From the NCBI GenBank assembly GCA_963762865.1, contig CAVXNC010000024.1:62001-126000 (forward strand): 64,000 nt of DNA, written 5' to 3'. The DNA comes from DATHAP01 sp963762865. GTDB lineage: Bacteria; Actinomycetota; Actinomycetes; JACCUZ01. Of the stretch, positions 1 through 8,791 are shown piece by piece. Positions within the stretch are counted from its first letter, which is position 1. Every line of letters starts with the position of its first letter. The notes beneath the pieces were generated by a model. It was not told the DNA's origin. It was given only the letters and a program-made list of their open reading frames with translations, and made no database searches. The position numbers were made by a program, and so were the translations under genes.

Positions 1-1648
1 GCAGCCGCTCGACGCCCCATGCGGTGGCGACGTCGACCCGGGCCGACACGTCGGCGACCGGACGGCCACCGGGCAGCAGCGAGGGGAGCGCACCGGCCTC
101 GACCGCGCCGCGCTCACCGGCCCGGCGGGGCACCCACTCGAGCCCCGAGTCGGACTCGTCGGCGAGCCGCACGACGGCCGAGAGCGCGCCTGGAACGCTG
201 GCCAGGCCCTCGCCCACCAGGATCACCACGTCGTCGCCGTGCAGCGCGGCCGCGGTGTCCTTGACCCGGTCGTCACGGGTGCGCAGGGCGTCGAGCACCT
301 CCGACTCGGTGCCGGGCGCGGTCGGGATCACGGTCGCCGACAGCTTGTCCAGCCCGCGGGTCGCGACGGCCGACATCGCATGCACCTTCAGCGTTCCGCG
401 GCGCACCGCCTTGCGGAGCCGGAGGAAGAGGATCGGCGACTCCTCCTCGGGCTCCAGCCCGACGAGCAGCACCGTCGAGGCCGCCTCGAGGTCGCCGTAC
501 GTCACGCCGAGTCCGAAGCCCGCGACCTGCGAGGCGAGGAAGGACTCCTCCTCGGCGGAGTGCGGCCGCGCCCGGAAGTCGACGTCGTTGGTGTCCAGGA
601 CGGTGCGCGCGAACTTCGCGTAGCCGTAGGCGTCCTCGAGGGTGGACCGGCCGCCGACGAGCACGCCGGTCGCACCGCGCGCCGCGGCGAGCCCGCGGGC
701 GGCGATGTCGAGCGCCTCGCCCCACGACGCGGGCACCAGCTGCCCCGACTCGTCTCGCACGAGAGGCGAGGTGAGCCGGTCCTGCGCCGTTGCGTACTGG
801 AACGCCCAACGGCCCTTGTCGCAGTTCCACTCCTCGTTGACCTGCGGGTCGTCACCGGCGAGGCGGCGAAGGACCTTGCCCCGTCGGTGGTCGGTGCGGA
901 TCGCGCAGCCGGAGGCGCAGTGCTCGCAGACCCCCGGGGAGGACACCAGGTCGAAGGGCCGAGAGCGGAAGCGGTACGCCGCGCCCGTCAGGGCACCGAC
1001 CGGGCAGATCTGCACCGTGTTGCCGGAGAAGTAGGACTGGAAGGGCTCCTTCTCGTAGATGCCCACCTGCTGCAGTGCGCCGCGCTCGAGCATCTCGATG
1101 AACGGGTCACCGGCGACCTGCGACGAGAAGCGGGTGCAGCGCGCGCACAGCACACAGCGCTCGCGGTCGAGCAGCACCTGCGAGGAGATGTTGATCGGCT
1201 TCGGGTAGGTGCGCTTGACGTCCTCGAAGCGCGTCTCGCCGCGGCCGTTGCTCATCGCCTGGTTCTGCAGGGGGCACTCGCCGCCCTTGTCGCAGACCGG
1301 GCAGTCCAGCGGGTGGTTGATGAGCAGCAGCTCCATCACACCCCGCTGCGCCTTGTCGGCCACCTTCGACGTGAGCTGGGTGCGCACGACCATGCCGTCG
1401 GAGACCGTCGTGGTGCACGACGCGACCGGCTTGGGCTGGCCCTCGACCTCGACCAGGCACTGGCGGCAGGCGCCGACCGGGTCGAGCAGCGGGTGGTCGC
1501 AGAAGCGCGGCACCTGGATGCCGATCAGCTCGGCGGCCCGGATGACGAGCGTGCCCTTCGGCACCTGCACATCGACGTCGTCGATGGTGACGGTGACGAG
1601 GTCATGGCGGGGCTGGACCTGGGCGCCGGTGCTGGCCGTCGCTGTCAT
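1..1648 (-). CDS. nuoG: NADH-quinone oxidoreductase subunit G (partial, C-terminus off the left edge)
   Basis: Peripheral-arm iron-sulfur subunit of respiratory complex I, passing electrons from NuoF towards quinone. About 549 codons are present and the C-terminus lies outside the window. Visible cluster ligands in order: [2Fe-2S] Cys50, Cys61, Cys64, Cys78; the His-Cys3 [4Fe-4S] set His112, Cys116, Cys119, Cys125; a [4Fe-4S] set Cys165, Cys168, Cys171, Cys215; and a molybdopterin-oxidoreductase-type set starting CEHCASGC near residue 241, the extra N7 cluster found in some bacterial NuoG. The start is the ATG at 1648, whose bases overlap the nuoF stop (ATGA), so translation is probably coupled. 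It is downstream of nuoABCDEF in canonical order. Confidence 0.96.
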   Translation of the reverse strand, partial: MTATASTGAQVQPRHDLVTVTIDDVDVQVPKGTLVIRAAELIGIQVPRFCDHPLLDPVGACRQCLVEVEGQPKPVASCTTTVSDGMVVRTQLTSKVADKAQRGVMELLLINHPLDCPVCDKGGECPLQNQAMSNGRGETRFEDVKRTYPKPINISSQVLLDRERCVLCARCTRFSSQVAGDPFIEMLERGALQQVGIYEKEPFQSYFSGNTVQICPVGALTGAAYRFRSRPFDLVSSPGVCEHCASGCAIRTDHRRGKVLRRLAGDDPQVNEEWNCDKGRWAFQYATAQDRLTSPLVRDESGQLVPASWGEALDIAARGLAAARGATGVLVGGRSTLEDAYGYAKFARTVLDTNDVDFRARPHSAEEESFLASQVAGFGLGVTYGDLEAASTVLLVGLEPEEESPILFLRLRKAVRRGTLKVHAMSAVATRGLDKLSATVIPTAPGTESEVLDALRTRDDRVKDTAAALHGDDVVILVGEGLASVPGALSAVVRLADESDSGLEWVPRRAGERGAVEAGALPSLLPGGRPVADVSARVDVATAWGVERL

Positions 1649-2979
1649 CGGGCGCGGGCTCCCGTCGTGCTGGCAAAGACGGTGGCGGCGGCTGGGTCGA
1701 ACGGACACTGACCCTGCTCGCGGTGGTCGACGTACTCCTGGCGGAAGTACTGGAGCGAGGAGGTGATCGGGCTGGTGGCGCCGTCACCGAGCGCGCAGAA
1801 GGACCTGCCGAGGATGTTGTCGCTGATGTCCAGCAGCTTCTCCAGGTCCTCCTCGCTGCCCTCGCCGTTCTCCAGCCGGCGAAGGATCTGCACCAGCCAG
1901 AACGTCCCCTCACGGCACGGCGTGCACTTGCCGCAGGACTCGTGGGCGTAGAACTCGGTCCAGCGCAGCACGGCGCGCACGACGCAGGTCGTCTCGTCGA
2001 AGACCTGCAGCGCCTTCGTGCCCAGCATGGAGCCGGCTCCGGCGATGCCTTCGTAGGAGAGCGGCACGTCGAGGTGCTCGGCGGTGAGGATGGGCGTCGA
2101 GGAGCCGCCCGGCGTCCAGAACTTCAGCTCGTGGCCCTCGCGGACACCGCCGGTGAGGTCGAGCAGCTCGCGCAGCGTGATGCCCATGGGCGCCTCGTAC
2201 TGCCCGGGCTTGGCCACGTGACCCGAGAGCGAGTAGAGCGTGAAGCCCTTCGAGCGCATCTTCGGGTTCTCGCTGTCGGTCCCCTGCGCGGTGAACCACT
2301 CGACGCCGTTGCGCATGATCGAGGGGACGCTGGCGATCGACTCGACGTTGTTGATGACCGTGGGCGAGGCGTAGAGACCGGCGACAGCGGGGAACGGCGG
2401 CCGCAGCCGAGGCTGGCCACGCCGCCCCTCGAGGGAGTCGAGCAGGGCCGTCTCCTCGCCGCAGATGTAGGCGCCGGCGCCGGCGTGCACCGTCAGCTCC
2501 AGGTCGTAGCCCGACCCCAGGACGTCCTTGCCGAGGTAGCCGGCGGCGTACGCCTCGGCGACGGCCGCCTGCAGGCGGCGCAGGACGTGCACGACCTCGC
2601 CCCGCACGTAGATGAAGGCGTGCGACGCCCGGATCGCGTACGACGCGATGACGACTCCCTCCACGAGCTCGTGGGGGCTGGCCATCATCAGCGGGATGTC
2701 CTTGCAGGTGCCTGGCTCGGACTCGTCGGCGTTGACGACCAGGTAGACCGGCTTGTCGCCGCCCTGCGGGATGAAGCCCCACTTCATGCCGGTGGGGAAG
2801 CCGGCGCCGCCACGGCCGCGCAGCTCGGAGTCCTTGACGAGCTGGGTCACCTGGTCGGGCGTCTTCTTCAATGCGGCCTTCAGCCCGGCGTAGCCGTCGT
2901 GCTTCTCGTAGACCTCACGGGTCCAGGAGCGGTCCTGGTCCCACGTGCGGGACAACACGGGGGTGAGCTCGAGGGTCAT
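1645..2979 (-). CDS. nuoF: NADH-quinone oxidoreductase subunit F, NADH/FMN-binding
   Basis: This 444-residue protein is the NADH dehydrogenase flavoprotein of complex I: it takes hydride from NADH to FMN and feeds the N3 [4Fe-4S] cluster. The glycine-rich GRGGAGFPTGMKW segment (about residues 55-67) forms the FMN/NADH pocket, and ESCGKCTPCREG (about 350-362) with a later Cys (FCALGDGA) supplies the cluster ligands. Length is normal for the family. The ATG at 2979 overlaps the nuoE stop and its own stop overlaps the nuoG start, so E-F-G are translationally coupled. Confidence 0.97.
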   Translation of the reverse strand: MTLELTPVLSRTWDQDRSWTREVYEKHDGYAGLKAALKKTPDQVTQLVKDSELRGRGGAGFPTGMKWGFIPQGGDKPVYLVVNADESEPGTCKDIPLMMASPHELVEGVVIASYAIRASHAFIYVRGEVVHVLRRLQAAVAEAYAAGYLGKDVLGSGYDLELTVHAGAGAYICGEETALLDSLEGRRGQPRLRPPFPAVAGLYASPTVINNVESIASVPSIMRNGVEWFTAQGTDSENPKMRSKGFTLYSLSGHVAKPGQYEAPMGITLRELLDLTGGVREGHELKFWTPGGSSTPILTAEHLDVPLSYEGIAGAGSMLGTKALQVFDETTCVVRAVLRWTEFYAHESCGKCTPCREGTFWLVQILRRLENGEGSEEDLEKLLDISDNILGRSFCALGDGATSPITSSLQYFRQEYVDHREQGQCPFDPAAATVFASTTGARAR

Positions 2980-3863
2980 GCGTCGCCGCCCTTCTCGGCC
3001 GGCGGCGCCGGGTTGTCGCCTCGCGCCGGAGGCGTGGAGTTGGCATCGTCGGACTCGGCGGTGGTGGCCGGGGCGTCACTCTCGCTCGGCCCGCCCTCGG
3101 CGCCGTAGCCCGTCCCCGAGCCCTCGGGGGCAGCGGTCTTGCGGGTTGCCTGCTTCGCCGCTGCCCTGTCTCCGTCGGAGCCGTCTGTCTTGCGGCGCTT
3201 GCCTGCCGACGTCTGCTCCCGGTGGATCTGCAGCCCGGCGAGAGTCGCGGGGCCGGCCGCGGGGCCTTCGTCGGCCCGTCCGTCCGGGAACCCGGCGAGA
3301 ACGCGCGACACCTGCTTGAAGGTGCACAGGGACGCGCCGCGGGTGGGCGTCGGGAGGTCGCCGGCGCGGATGTCGTCCACGAGCCGCTTGGCCGACTCCG
3401 GCGTCTGGTTGTCGAAGAACTCCCAGTTGACCATCATCACCGGCGCGTAGTCGCAGGCCGCGTTGCACTCGAGGTGCTCGAGGGTGACCTTGCCGTCCTC
3501 GGTCGTCTCGTCGTGCCCGACGCCCAGGTGCTCCTTGAGCTCGGCGAAGATCTGGTCCCCGCCCATCACGGCGCACAGGGTGTTGGTGCAGACGCCGACC
3601 GAGTACTCGCCGTTGGGGCGGCGCTTGTACATCGTGTAGAAGGTCGCGACGGCCGCCACCTCGGCGGCACTGATGTCGAGCAGCTCGGCGCACAGCTCGA
3701 TGCCGTGCGGGCTGACGTAGCCCTCTTCCGCCTGCACCAGGTGCAGCAACGGCAGCAGCGCGGAGCGGCTGCGCGGGTAGCGCGCGATGACCTCCTGCGC
3801 GTCGGCGACGAGCCGCTCGCGCACGTCGTCGGGAAAGGCGGTGCGGGAGAGCTGCTCGGTCAT
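2976..3863 (-). CDS. nuoE: NADH-quinone oxidoreductase subunit E with disordered C-terminal tail
   Basis: The thioredoxin-like [2Fe-2S] subunit of complex I that partners NuoF. Residues 1 to about 175 form the family domain, with cluster ligands Cys92, Cys97 (CTNTLC) and Cys133, Cys137 (CNAAC). Residues from about 190 to 295 are a hydrophilic, low-complexity extension rich in Ala, Gly, Ser, Glu, Asp and Pro, making the protein much longer than the roughly 160-240 residues usual for NuoE. Such tails occur in some actinobacteria; its role is unknown. The ATG at 3863 overlaps the nuoD stop, and the gene ends in an ATGA overlap with nuoF. Confidence 0.96.
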   Translation of the reverse strand: MTEQLSRTAFPDDVRERLVADAQEVIARYPRSRSALLPLLHLVQAEEGYVSPHGIELCAELLDISAAEVAAVATFYTMYKRRPNGEYSVGVCTNTLCAVMGGDQIFAELKEHLGVGHDETTEDGKVTLEHLECNAACDYAPVMMVNWEFFDNQTPESAKRLVDDIRAGDLPTPTRGASLCTFKQVSRVLAGFPDGRADEGPAAGPATLAGLQIHREQTSAGKRRKTDGSDGDRAAAKQATRKTAAPEGSGTGYGAEGGPSESDAPATTAESDDANSTPPARGDNPAPPAEKGGDA

Positions 3864-5191
3864 CGGTCGACACCGCCCATCACCGGGTCGATCGAGGCGA
3901 CGGCCGCGATGACGTCAGCCACCATGCTGCCCTCGGACATCGCCGGCGCGGACTGCAGGTTGTTGAAGGACGGGTCGCGGAAGTGCACCCGGTAGGGCCG
4001 CGTGCCGCCGTCGCTGACCAGGTGGACGCCGAGCTCGCCGCGGGGCGACTCGATGGCGGAGTAGACCTGACCGGGCGGCACCCGGAAGCCCTCGGTCACC
4101 AGCTTGAAGTGGTGGATCAGAGCCTCCATGGACTGGCCCATGATGTGCTTGATGTGGTCGAGGGAGTTGCCCAGGCCGTCACCGCCGAGCGCGAGCTGCG
4201 ACGGCCAGGCGATCTTCTTGTCCGCCACCATCACCGGGCCGGGCTGCAGCCGGTCGAGGCACTGCTCGACGATCTTGAGCGACTCCTTCATCTCGGCGAT
4301 CCGGATGAGGAAGCGGCCGTAGGCGTCGCAGGTGTCCTGCGTCGCCACGTCGAACTCGTAGGTCTCGTAGCCGGCGTAGGGCTGCGACTTGCGCAGGTCG
4401 TGGGGCAGCCCGGTCGCCCGCAGGATCGGGCCGGTGATGCCCAGCGCCATGCAGCCGGTCAGGTCGAGGTAGCCGACGCCGACCGTGCGCTCCATCCAGA
4501 TCTTGTTGCCGACGAGGAGCTTCTCGGTGTCCGAGAGCCGCTTGGGCAGCAGCTTGAGCAGGTCGCGGATCCGGTCCACCGCGCCGGGCGGCAGGTCCTG
4601 CGAGACGCCGCCGGGCCGGAAGTAGGCGTGGTTCATCCGCAGGCCGGTGACCATCTCGAAGATGTCGAGGATCAGCTCGCGCTCGCGGAAGCCGAAGGTC
4701 ATCGCGGTCAGGGCGCCGAGCTCCATGCCGCCGGTGGCCAGTGCCACCAGGTGCGACGAGACGCGGTTGAGCTCCATCATCATTACCCGGATGACATTGG
4801 CCCGCTCCGGGACCTGGTCCTCGATGCCGAGCAGCCGCTCGACGCCGCGGACGTAGGCGTACTCGTTGAAGAGCGGAGCGAGGTAGTCCATGCGCGTCAC
4901 GAACGTGACGCCCTGCGTCCAGGTGCGGTACTCGGTGTTCTTCTCGATGCCGGTGTGCAGGTAGCCGATCCCGAGCCGGCACTCGGTGACCGTCTCGCCG
5001 TCGAGCTCGAGGATCAGCCGGAGCACGCCGTGCGTCGAGGGGTGCTGCGGGCCCATGTTGACGACGATCCGCTCGTCGGCACTCTCGCCGAGGCCGGCGG
5101 TGATCGAGTCCCAGTCCTGGCCGGTGACGGTGTAGACGGTGCCCTCGGTGGTCTCCCGGGGGGAGCCGGTCGTGAACTCGGTGTCGGTCAC
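3860..5191 (-). CDS. nuoD: NADH-quinone oxidoreductase subunit D (49 kDa-type)
   Basis: This 443-residue subunit forms, with NuoB, the quinone-reduction site at the base of the peripheral arm. The conserved stretch VVNMGPQHPSTHGVLR (about residues 43-58) includes the His that contacts quinone, and the C-terminal SDGGTRPYRVHFRDPSF block is typical of the [NiFe]-hydrogenase-like fold. The length matches the family, after a short variable N-terminus. It overlaps nuoC (start 5191, nuoC stop 5188) and nuoE by 4 bases each. Confidence 0.97.
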   Translation of the reverse strand: MTDTEFTTGSPRETTEGTVYTVTGQDWDSITAGLGESADERIVVNMGPQHPSTHGVLRLILELDGETVTECRLGIGYLHTGIEKNTEYRTWTQGVTFVTRMDYLAPLFNEYAYVRGVERLLGIEDQVPERANVIRVMMMELNRVSSHLVALATGGMELGALTAMTFGFRERELILDIFEMVTGLRMNHAYFRPGGVSQDLPPGAVDRIRDLLKLLPKRLSDTEKLLVGNKIWMERTVGVGYLDLTGCMALGITGPILRATGLPHDLRKSQPYAGYETYEFDVATQDTCDAYGRFLIRIAEMKESLKIVEQCLDRLQPGPVMVADKKIAWPSQLALGGDGLGNSLDHIKHIMGQSMEALIHHFKLVTEGFRVPPGQVYSAIESPRGELGVHLVSDGGTRPYRVHFRDPSFNNLQSAPAMSEGSMVADVIAAVASIDPVMGGVDR

Positions 5192-5895
5192 GAGTAGGAC
5201 CTCCGCTCGTCGGGCGGTGGGATCTGGGCGCCCTTGTACTCGACCGGGATGCCACCGAGCGGGTAGTCCTTGCGCTGCGGGTGGCCGGGCCAGTCGTCGG
5301 GCATCTCGATGCGGGTGAGCGCCGGGTGGCCGTCGAAGACGACGCCGAAGAAGTCGAACGTCTCCCGCTCGTGCCAGTCGTTGCCCGGGTACAGCGACGT
5401 GACCGACGGGATGTGCGGGTCACCGTCGGGGCAGGTGACCTCGACGCGGACCCGGCGGTTGTGGGTCACAGACATGAGCGGGTACACCGCGTGCAGCTCG
5501 CGACCTTCCTCGTGCGGGTAGTGCACACCGGAGACCCCCATGCACATCTCGAAGCGCAGGGCCGGGTCGTCACGGAGCGCCCTCATCACCTCGAGCAGCT
5601 GCTCGCGACGTACGTGGAACGTCACCTCGCCGCGGTCGACGACGACCTTCTCCAGGGCGTCGGTGAAGGTCGGGACGGCGCGCTCGAGGGCGTCAGCGAC
5701 CTCGTCGAAATAGCTGCCGTACGGCCGCGAGGAGCCGCCGGGGAGCTGCACGGGGTGGACCAGGCCCCCATAGCCGGAGGTGTCGCCGGAGCCGCTGGTG
5801 CCGAACATGCCGTGGCGGACGTCGACGGTCTCCCCCGCCGCCGTCGGGGCGTGTGTGACGTCCTCCTCGGTGCCCCGCCGCTCGATCTCGGTCAT
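5188..5895 (-). CDS. nuoC: NADH-quinone oxidoreductase subunit C (30 kDa-type)
   Basis: A structural subunit of the complex I connecting module. The 235-residue protein has a variable N-terminal 60 residues rich in Gly and Ser, then the 30 kDa domain with the family signature ERETFDFFGVVFDGHPALTR (about residues 177-196), followed by the PDDWPGHPQRKDYPLGG motif. The ATG start at 5895 leaves a 52-base gap to the nuoB stop, the only untight junction between nuoA and nuoG. It overlaps nuoD by 4 bases. Confidence 0.95.
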   Translation of the reverse strand: MTEIERRGTEEDVTHAPTAAGETVDVRHGMFGTSGSGDTSGYGGLVHPVQLPGGSSRPYGSYFDEVADALERAVPTFTDALEKVVVDRGEVTFHVRREQLLEVMRALRDDPALRFEMCMGVSGVHYPHEEGRELHAVYPLMSVTHNRRVRVEVTCPDGDPHIPSVTSLYPGNDWHERETFDFFGVVFDGHPALTRIEMPDDWPGHPQRKDYPLGGIPVEYKGAQIPPPDERRSYS

Positions 5896-5947
5896 GTCGG
5901 GGTCCCTGCGGAGTCGGGAGCGCCAGCGAGCGACTTCGTGGGGTGGC

Positions 5948-6502
5948 TCATCGCAGCAGGCCCTTCAGCTGGGCCGTCGGCTTCGCGGACAGCGCGGCCT
6001 GCTCGGCCTCTCGGGCGGCCTTCACGCGGTTGACGCCCAGCGGCGCCGACCCGATCTGCTCGTGCAGCTTGAGGATCGCGTCGATCAGCATCTCCGGCCG
6101 CGGCGGGCAGCCGGGCAGGTAGATGTCGACGGGCACGACGTGGTCGACGCCCTGCACGATCGCGTAGTTGTTGAACATGCCGCCGCTGGACGCGCAGACG
6201 CCCATCGACAGCACCCACTTGGGGTTGGGCATCTGGTCGTAGATCTGGCGGAGCACCGGAGCCATCTTCTGGCTGACCCGGCCGGCCACGATCATCAGGT
6301 CGGCCTGGCGCGGCGACGCCCGGAAGACCTCCATGCCGAAGCGCGCGAGGTCGTAGCGCGGGGTGCCGACCGCCATCATCTCGATGGCGCAGCACGCGAG
6401 ACCGAAGGTCGCCGGCCACAGGGAGCCCTTGCGCATGTAGCCGGCCAGCTTCTCGACGCTGGTCAGCAGGATGCCGCTGGGGAGCTTCTCCTCGATGCCC
6501 AT
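5948..6502 (-). CDS. nuoB: NADH-quinone oxidoreductase subunit B, N2 cluster
   Basis: Carries the terminal [4Fe-4S] cluster N2, which reduces menaquinone. Ligands are visible as the tandem Cys37-Cys38 (LACCAIEMM), Cys103 (GVCASSGG) and Cys132 (PGCPPRPE). The reading frame is open upstream to 6736, but that part is the shadow of nuoA; the ATG at 6502, which shares one base with the nuoA stop (TGATG), begins the family-typical MGIEEKLPSG and gives 184 residues. The short tail (SAKPTAQLKGLLR) is ordinary for actinobacteria. Confidence 0.97.
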   Translation of the reverse strand: MGIEEKLPSGILLTSVEKLAGYMRKGSLWPATFGLACCAIEMMAVGTPRYDLARFGMEVFRASPRQADLMIVAGRVSQKMAPVLRQIYDQMPNPKWVLSMGVCASSGGMFNNYAIVQGVDHVVPVDIYLPGCPPRPEMLIDAILKLHEQIGSAPLGVNRVKAAREAEQAALSAKPTAQLKGLLR

Positions 6503-6861
6503 CAGTCCCACTCCAATCCGCCGCGCCGCCACACGTATGCGTAGGCGACCAGCAGGGTGACGATGAAGAGCACCATCTCTACGAGACCGAAGATGCCCAG
6601 CGAGTCGAACGCGACGGCCCACGGGTAGAGGAAGACGATCTCGATGTCGAAGACGATGAAGAGCATCGCGGTCAGGTAGTACTTCACCGGGAAGCGGCCG
6701 CCGCCGACCGGCTGGGGAGTGGGCTCGATCCCGCACTCGTAGGCGTCGAGCTTGGCCCGGTTGAAGCGCTTGGGTCCGGTGGCCGCGCCCGCCCCGATGG
6801 AGAAGACGGCGAAGCCGAAGGACAGCGCCCCGAGGACGATGATCGGTGCGTAGGAGTTCAC
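6502..6861 (-). CDS. nuoA: NADH-quinone oxidoreductase subunit A, membrane
   Basis: A small membrane subunit of complex I, 119 residues with three hydrophobic spans: an N-terminal one (about 5-27), one around AMLFIVFDIEIVFLYPWAVA (about 68-88) and one around GLVEMVLFIVTLLVAYAY (about 94-111). The loop contains the conserved DAYECGIEP motif with the Cys that reports the active/deactive state in other complex I enzymes. The start is the GTG at 6861, preceded on the minus strand by a purine-rich GGAAGGGGAG. It is the first nuo gene; 115 bases separate it from menJ upstream, with a possible -10 (TAGGAT, 6916-6921). Confidence 0.96.
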   Translation of the reverse strand: MNSYAPIIVLGALSFGFAVFSIGAGAATGPKRFNRAKLDAYECGIEPTPQPVGGGRFPVKYYLTAMLFIVFDIEIVFLYPWAVAFDSLGIFGLVEMVLFIVTLLVAYAYVWRRGGLEWD

Positions 6862-6976
6862 GCCCGCTCTCCCCTTCCGGTCTCGCTCGGCGCCCGGCGG
6901 GTGACCGGGCTTGCCATCCTAGGAGCGCTGCAGTCGGCGGCCGAACCGCGGGTGACCCTGGTGGCGCGAGCCATGG

Positions 6977-8305
6977 TCACGCCGCCGGGGCCAGTCGCGA
7001 CAGGGCGTTGACGACCTTGTCCATGGCGTCGCCGCCGCGGGTGTCGGTGAGGTTGGCCATCAGCTTCAGGACGAACCGCATCAGGACGGGATGAGGCAGG
7101 CCGTGCCGGGTGGCCAGCCGCATGACCCGGTCGTCGCCGATCGCCTTCACGAAGAGGCGCCCCACCGTGTAGTAGCCGCCATAGGTCTGCTTGAGCACCT
7201 GCGGGTAGCCCTGCAGCGCGCGCTCCCGGGCGTCGACCGTGGGCCGGGCCAGGGCCTGCGCGATGGTCTGAGCCGCGATCTCGCCGGACTCCATGGCGTA
7301 GGCGATGCCCTCGCCGTTGAAGGGGTTGACCATGCCGCCGGAGTCGCCGACCAGCAGCATCCCGCGGGCGTAGTGCGGCTGCCGGTTGAAGCCCATCGGC
7401 AGGGCGGCGCCGCGCACCGGCTGGGTGCGGTTCTCCTCGCGGAAGCCCCACTCCTCCGGCGTCTGGTCGAGCCAGCGCTTGAGCAGGTCCTTGTAGTCGA
7501 CCTTGCCCCACGCGGTGCTGGTGTTGAGGATGCCGAGGCCGACGTTGCTGGTGCCGTCACCGACCCCGAAGATCCAGCCGTAGCCGGGGAGCAGCCGCTC
7601 GCGGCCGGTCGTGTCGTCGCGGTCCCACAGCTCGAGCCAGGACTCCAGCCAGTCGTCGTCGTGGCGCGGGCTCGTGTAGTAGGTGCGCACTGCGACGCCC
7701 ATCGGCCGGTCGTCGCGCTTCTGCAGGCCCATCGAGAGGGAGAGCCGGCTGGAGTTGCCGTCGGCGGCGACCACGAGTGGCGCGCGGTAGGTGACGGCGC
7801 CGCTCTCGCCGGTCGTGGCGACGCCGGTGATCCGACCGGTGCGGTCGTCGAGGACCGGCCCGGTGACGTTGGTGCGCTCGTGCAGGACGGCGCCGGCCTT
7901 GACCGCCTGCCGGGCGAGCAGGTCGTCGAAGTCGCTGCGCGGGCGGACCAGGCCGTACGACGGGAAGCTCGCCAGCTCCGGCCACGGGATCTCCAGCCGC
8001 ATGCCGCCGCCGATGATCCGCAGCCCCTTGTTGTGCAGCCAGCCGGCCTGCTCGCTGGTGTCGATGCCCATGGCGACCAGCGACTTCACCGCGCGCGGTG
8101 TGAGCCCGTCGCCGCAGACCTTCTCGCGGGGGAATGCGGTCTTCTCCAGGAGCGCGACGTCGAGCCCGTTGCGGGCCAGGTGGTAGGCGGTGGCGGAGCC
8201 GGCCGGCCCGGCGCCGACGACCACGACGTCGGCGTCCCGGACCGCCCCCTGCGGGGCGGTGGCCGCGGCGGTGACCGGCTGCGGCACCGCGGGGTTCTCG
8301 CTCAC
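6977..8305 (-). CDS. menJ: Geranylgeranyl reductase family FAD enzyme, probable menaquinone reductase MenJ
   Basis: An FAD-dependent reductase that saturates isoprenoid double bonds. The N-terminal Rossmann motif VVVGAGPAGSATA (about residue 28), the VCGDGLTPRAV motif and the C-terminal GDSGGMVNPFNGEGI FAD motif are all present. In mycobacteria the orthologue MenJ partially saturates menaquinone-9; position between nuo and men genes supports that role here, but the substrate is inferred. The start is set at the GTG at 8305, preceded by GGAGGGG at good spacing (442 residues). The frame is open to a GTG at 8401, but that start lies inside the Rex operator and is rejected. Confidence 0.88.
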   Translation of the reverse strand: MSENPAVPQPVTAAATAPQGAVRDADVVVVGAGPAGSATAYHLARNGLDVALLEKTAFPREKVCGDGLTPRAVKSLVAMGIDTSEQAGWLHNKGLRIIGGGMRLEIPWPELASFPSYGLVRPRSDFDDLLARQAVKAGAVLHERTNVTGPVLDDRTGRITGVATTGESGAVTYRAPLVVAADGNSSRLSLSMGLQKRDDRPMGVAVRTYYTSPRHDDDWLESWLELWDRDDTTGRERLLPGYGWIFGVGDGTSNVGLGILNTSTAWGKVDYKDLLKRWLDQTPEEWGFREENRTQPVRGAALPMGFNRQPHYARGMLLVGDSGGMVNPFNGEGIAYAMESGEIAAQTIAQALARPTVDARERALQGYPQVLKQTYGGYYTVGRLFVKAIGDDRVMRLATRHGLPHPVLMRFVLKLMANLTDTRGGDAMDKVVNALSRLAPAA

Positions 8306-8385
8306 GGGATCTGCCCCTCCGGCACGCTCTGGCCCAGCTCGCGGACCGGGGTCCGGGACGTCCTGGGCGGGCGGGATCTGTGCGC

Positions 8386-8403
8386 TTGTGAAAAGATTCA
8401 CGA
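8386..8403. promoter_or_regulatory. Rex operator upstream of menJ-nuo
   Basis: TTGTGAAAAGATTCACGA matches the Rex operator consensus TTGTGAA-N4-TTCACAA at 17 of the 18 positions counting the spacer as free. It lies about 80 bases upstream of the menJ start. Rex senses NADH/NAD+ and represses nuo genes in Streptomyces; the rex gene itself is in this window (54080-54874), with a second operator. On the minus strand both sites share the string TTCACAAGCGCA. Confidence 0.85.
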
Positions 8404-8444
8404 ATGCCGAGCAGCAGTCTACGCACTCTGCGGCCGGGCGTGCC

Positions 8445-8474
8445 GAGGGGCCCGTCCGGCGGGACGAGCCCCTC
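8445..8474 (-). terminator. Hairpin terminator after the CsbD gene
   Basis: A 13-bp stem with one mismatch (GAGGGGCCCGTCC / GGACGAGCCCCTC) closes on a four-base GGCG loop. It begins 42 bases beyond the CsbD stop and lies between that gene and the Rex operator of the next transcript, where a terminator is expected. There is no U-tract, as is common in high-GC actinomycetes. Confidence 0.7.
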
Positions 8475-8516
8475 AGCGTTACCCCCGTGCTTACCCCCGT
8501 GGCCTCGGCCGCAGGA

Positions 8517-8687
8517 TCAGCGGAAGGCGTCCTTCACCTTCTCGCCGGCCTGCTTGAGGTTGGCCTTGCTCTGGTCGCGCTCGCCCTCGCGGCGGAGCTC
8601 GTCGTCGCCGGTCGCGCCACCGATGCGCTCCTTGGCGTCACCAGTGATCTCTTCGACCTTGTTCTGAGTCTTGTCGTCGGCGCCCAT
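8517..8687 (-). CDS. CsbD-like stress protein
   Basis: A 56-residue, highly charged protein: MGADDKTQNKVEEITGDAKE at the N-terminus and a QSKANLKQAGEKVKDAFR C-terminus. This is the CsbD (YjbJ-like) signature with repeated K-x-G/K-x-x-A helical heptads. CsbD proteins are abundant general-stress proteins of unknown mechanism, SigB-controlled in Bacillus. The ATG at 8687 has GGGGAGG five bases upstream. It is monocistronic, followed by its own hairpin terminator. Confidence 0.9.
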   Translation of the reverse strand: MGADDKTQNKVEEITGDAKERIGGATGDDELRREGERDQSKANLKQAGEKVKDAFR

Positions 8688-8791
8688 GGGGTGCCTCCCC
8701 TCTCATTCGGCGTCAGGACCGTTCCGAAGGTCCTGTTGCCGGGGCTTCCGGGCACAAACCTCGCCGACCGGTCGTCGAGCTGTCGGCTGGG

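Noticed and set aside
239..1711. Long plus-strand open frames opposite nuoG, nuoF, nuoD, hemL, hemD and others
   Set aside because: They are antisense shadows caused by very high GC at third positions; their proteins are Arg/Ala/Gly-rich without domains, while the minus frames encode full known enzymes.
8306..8401. Longer menJ starting at GTG 8401
   Set aside because: That start lies inside the Rex operator and upstream of any transcript; GTG 8305 has a good GGAGGGG site.
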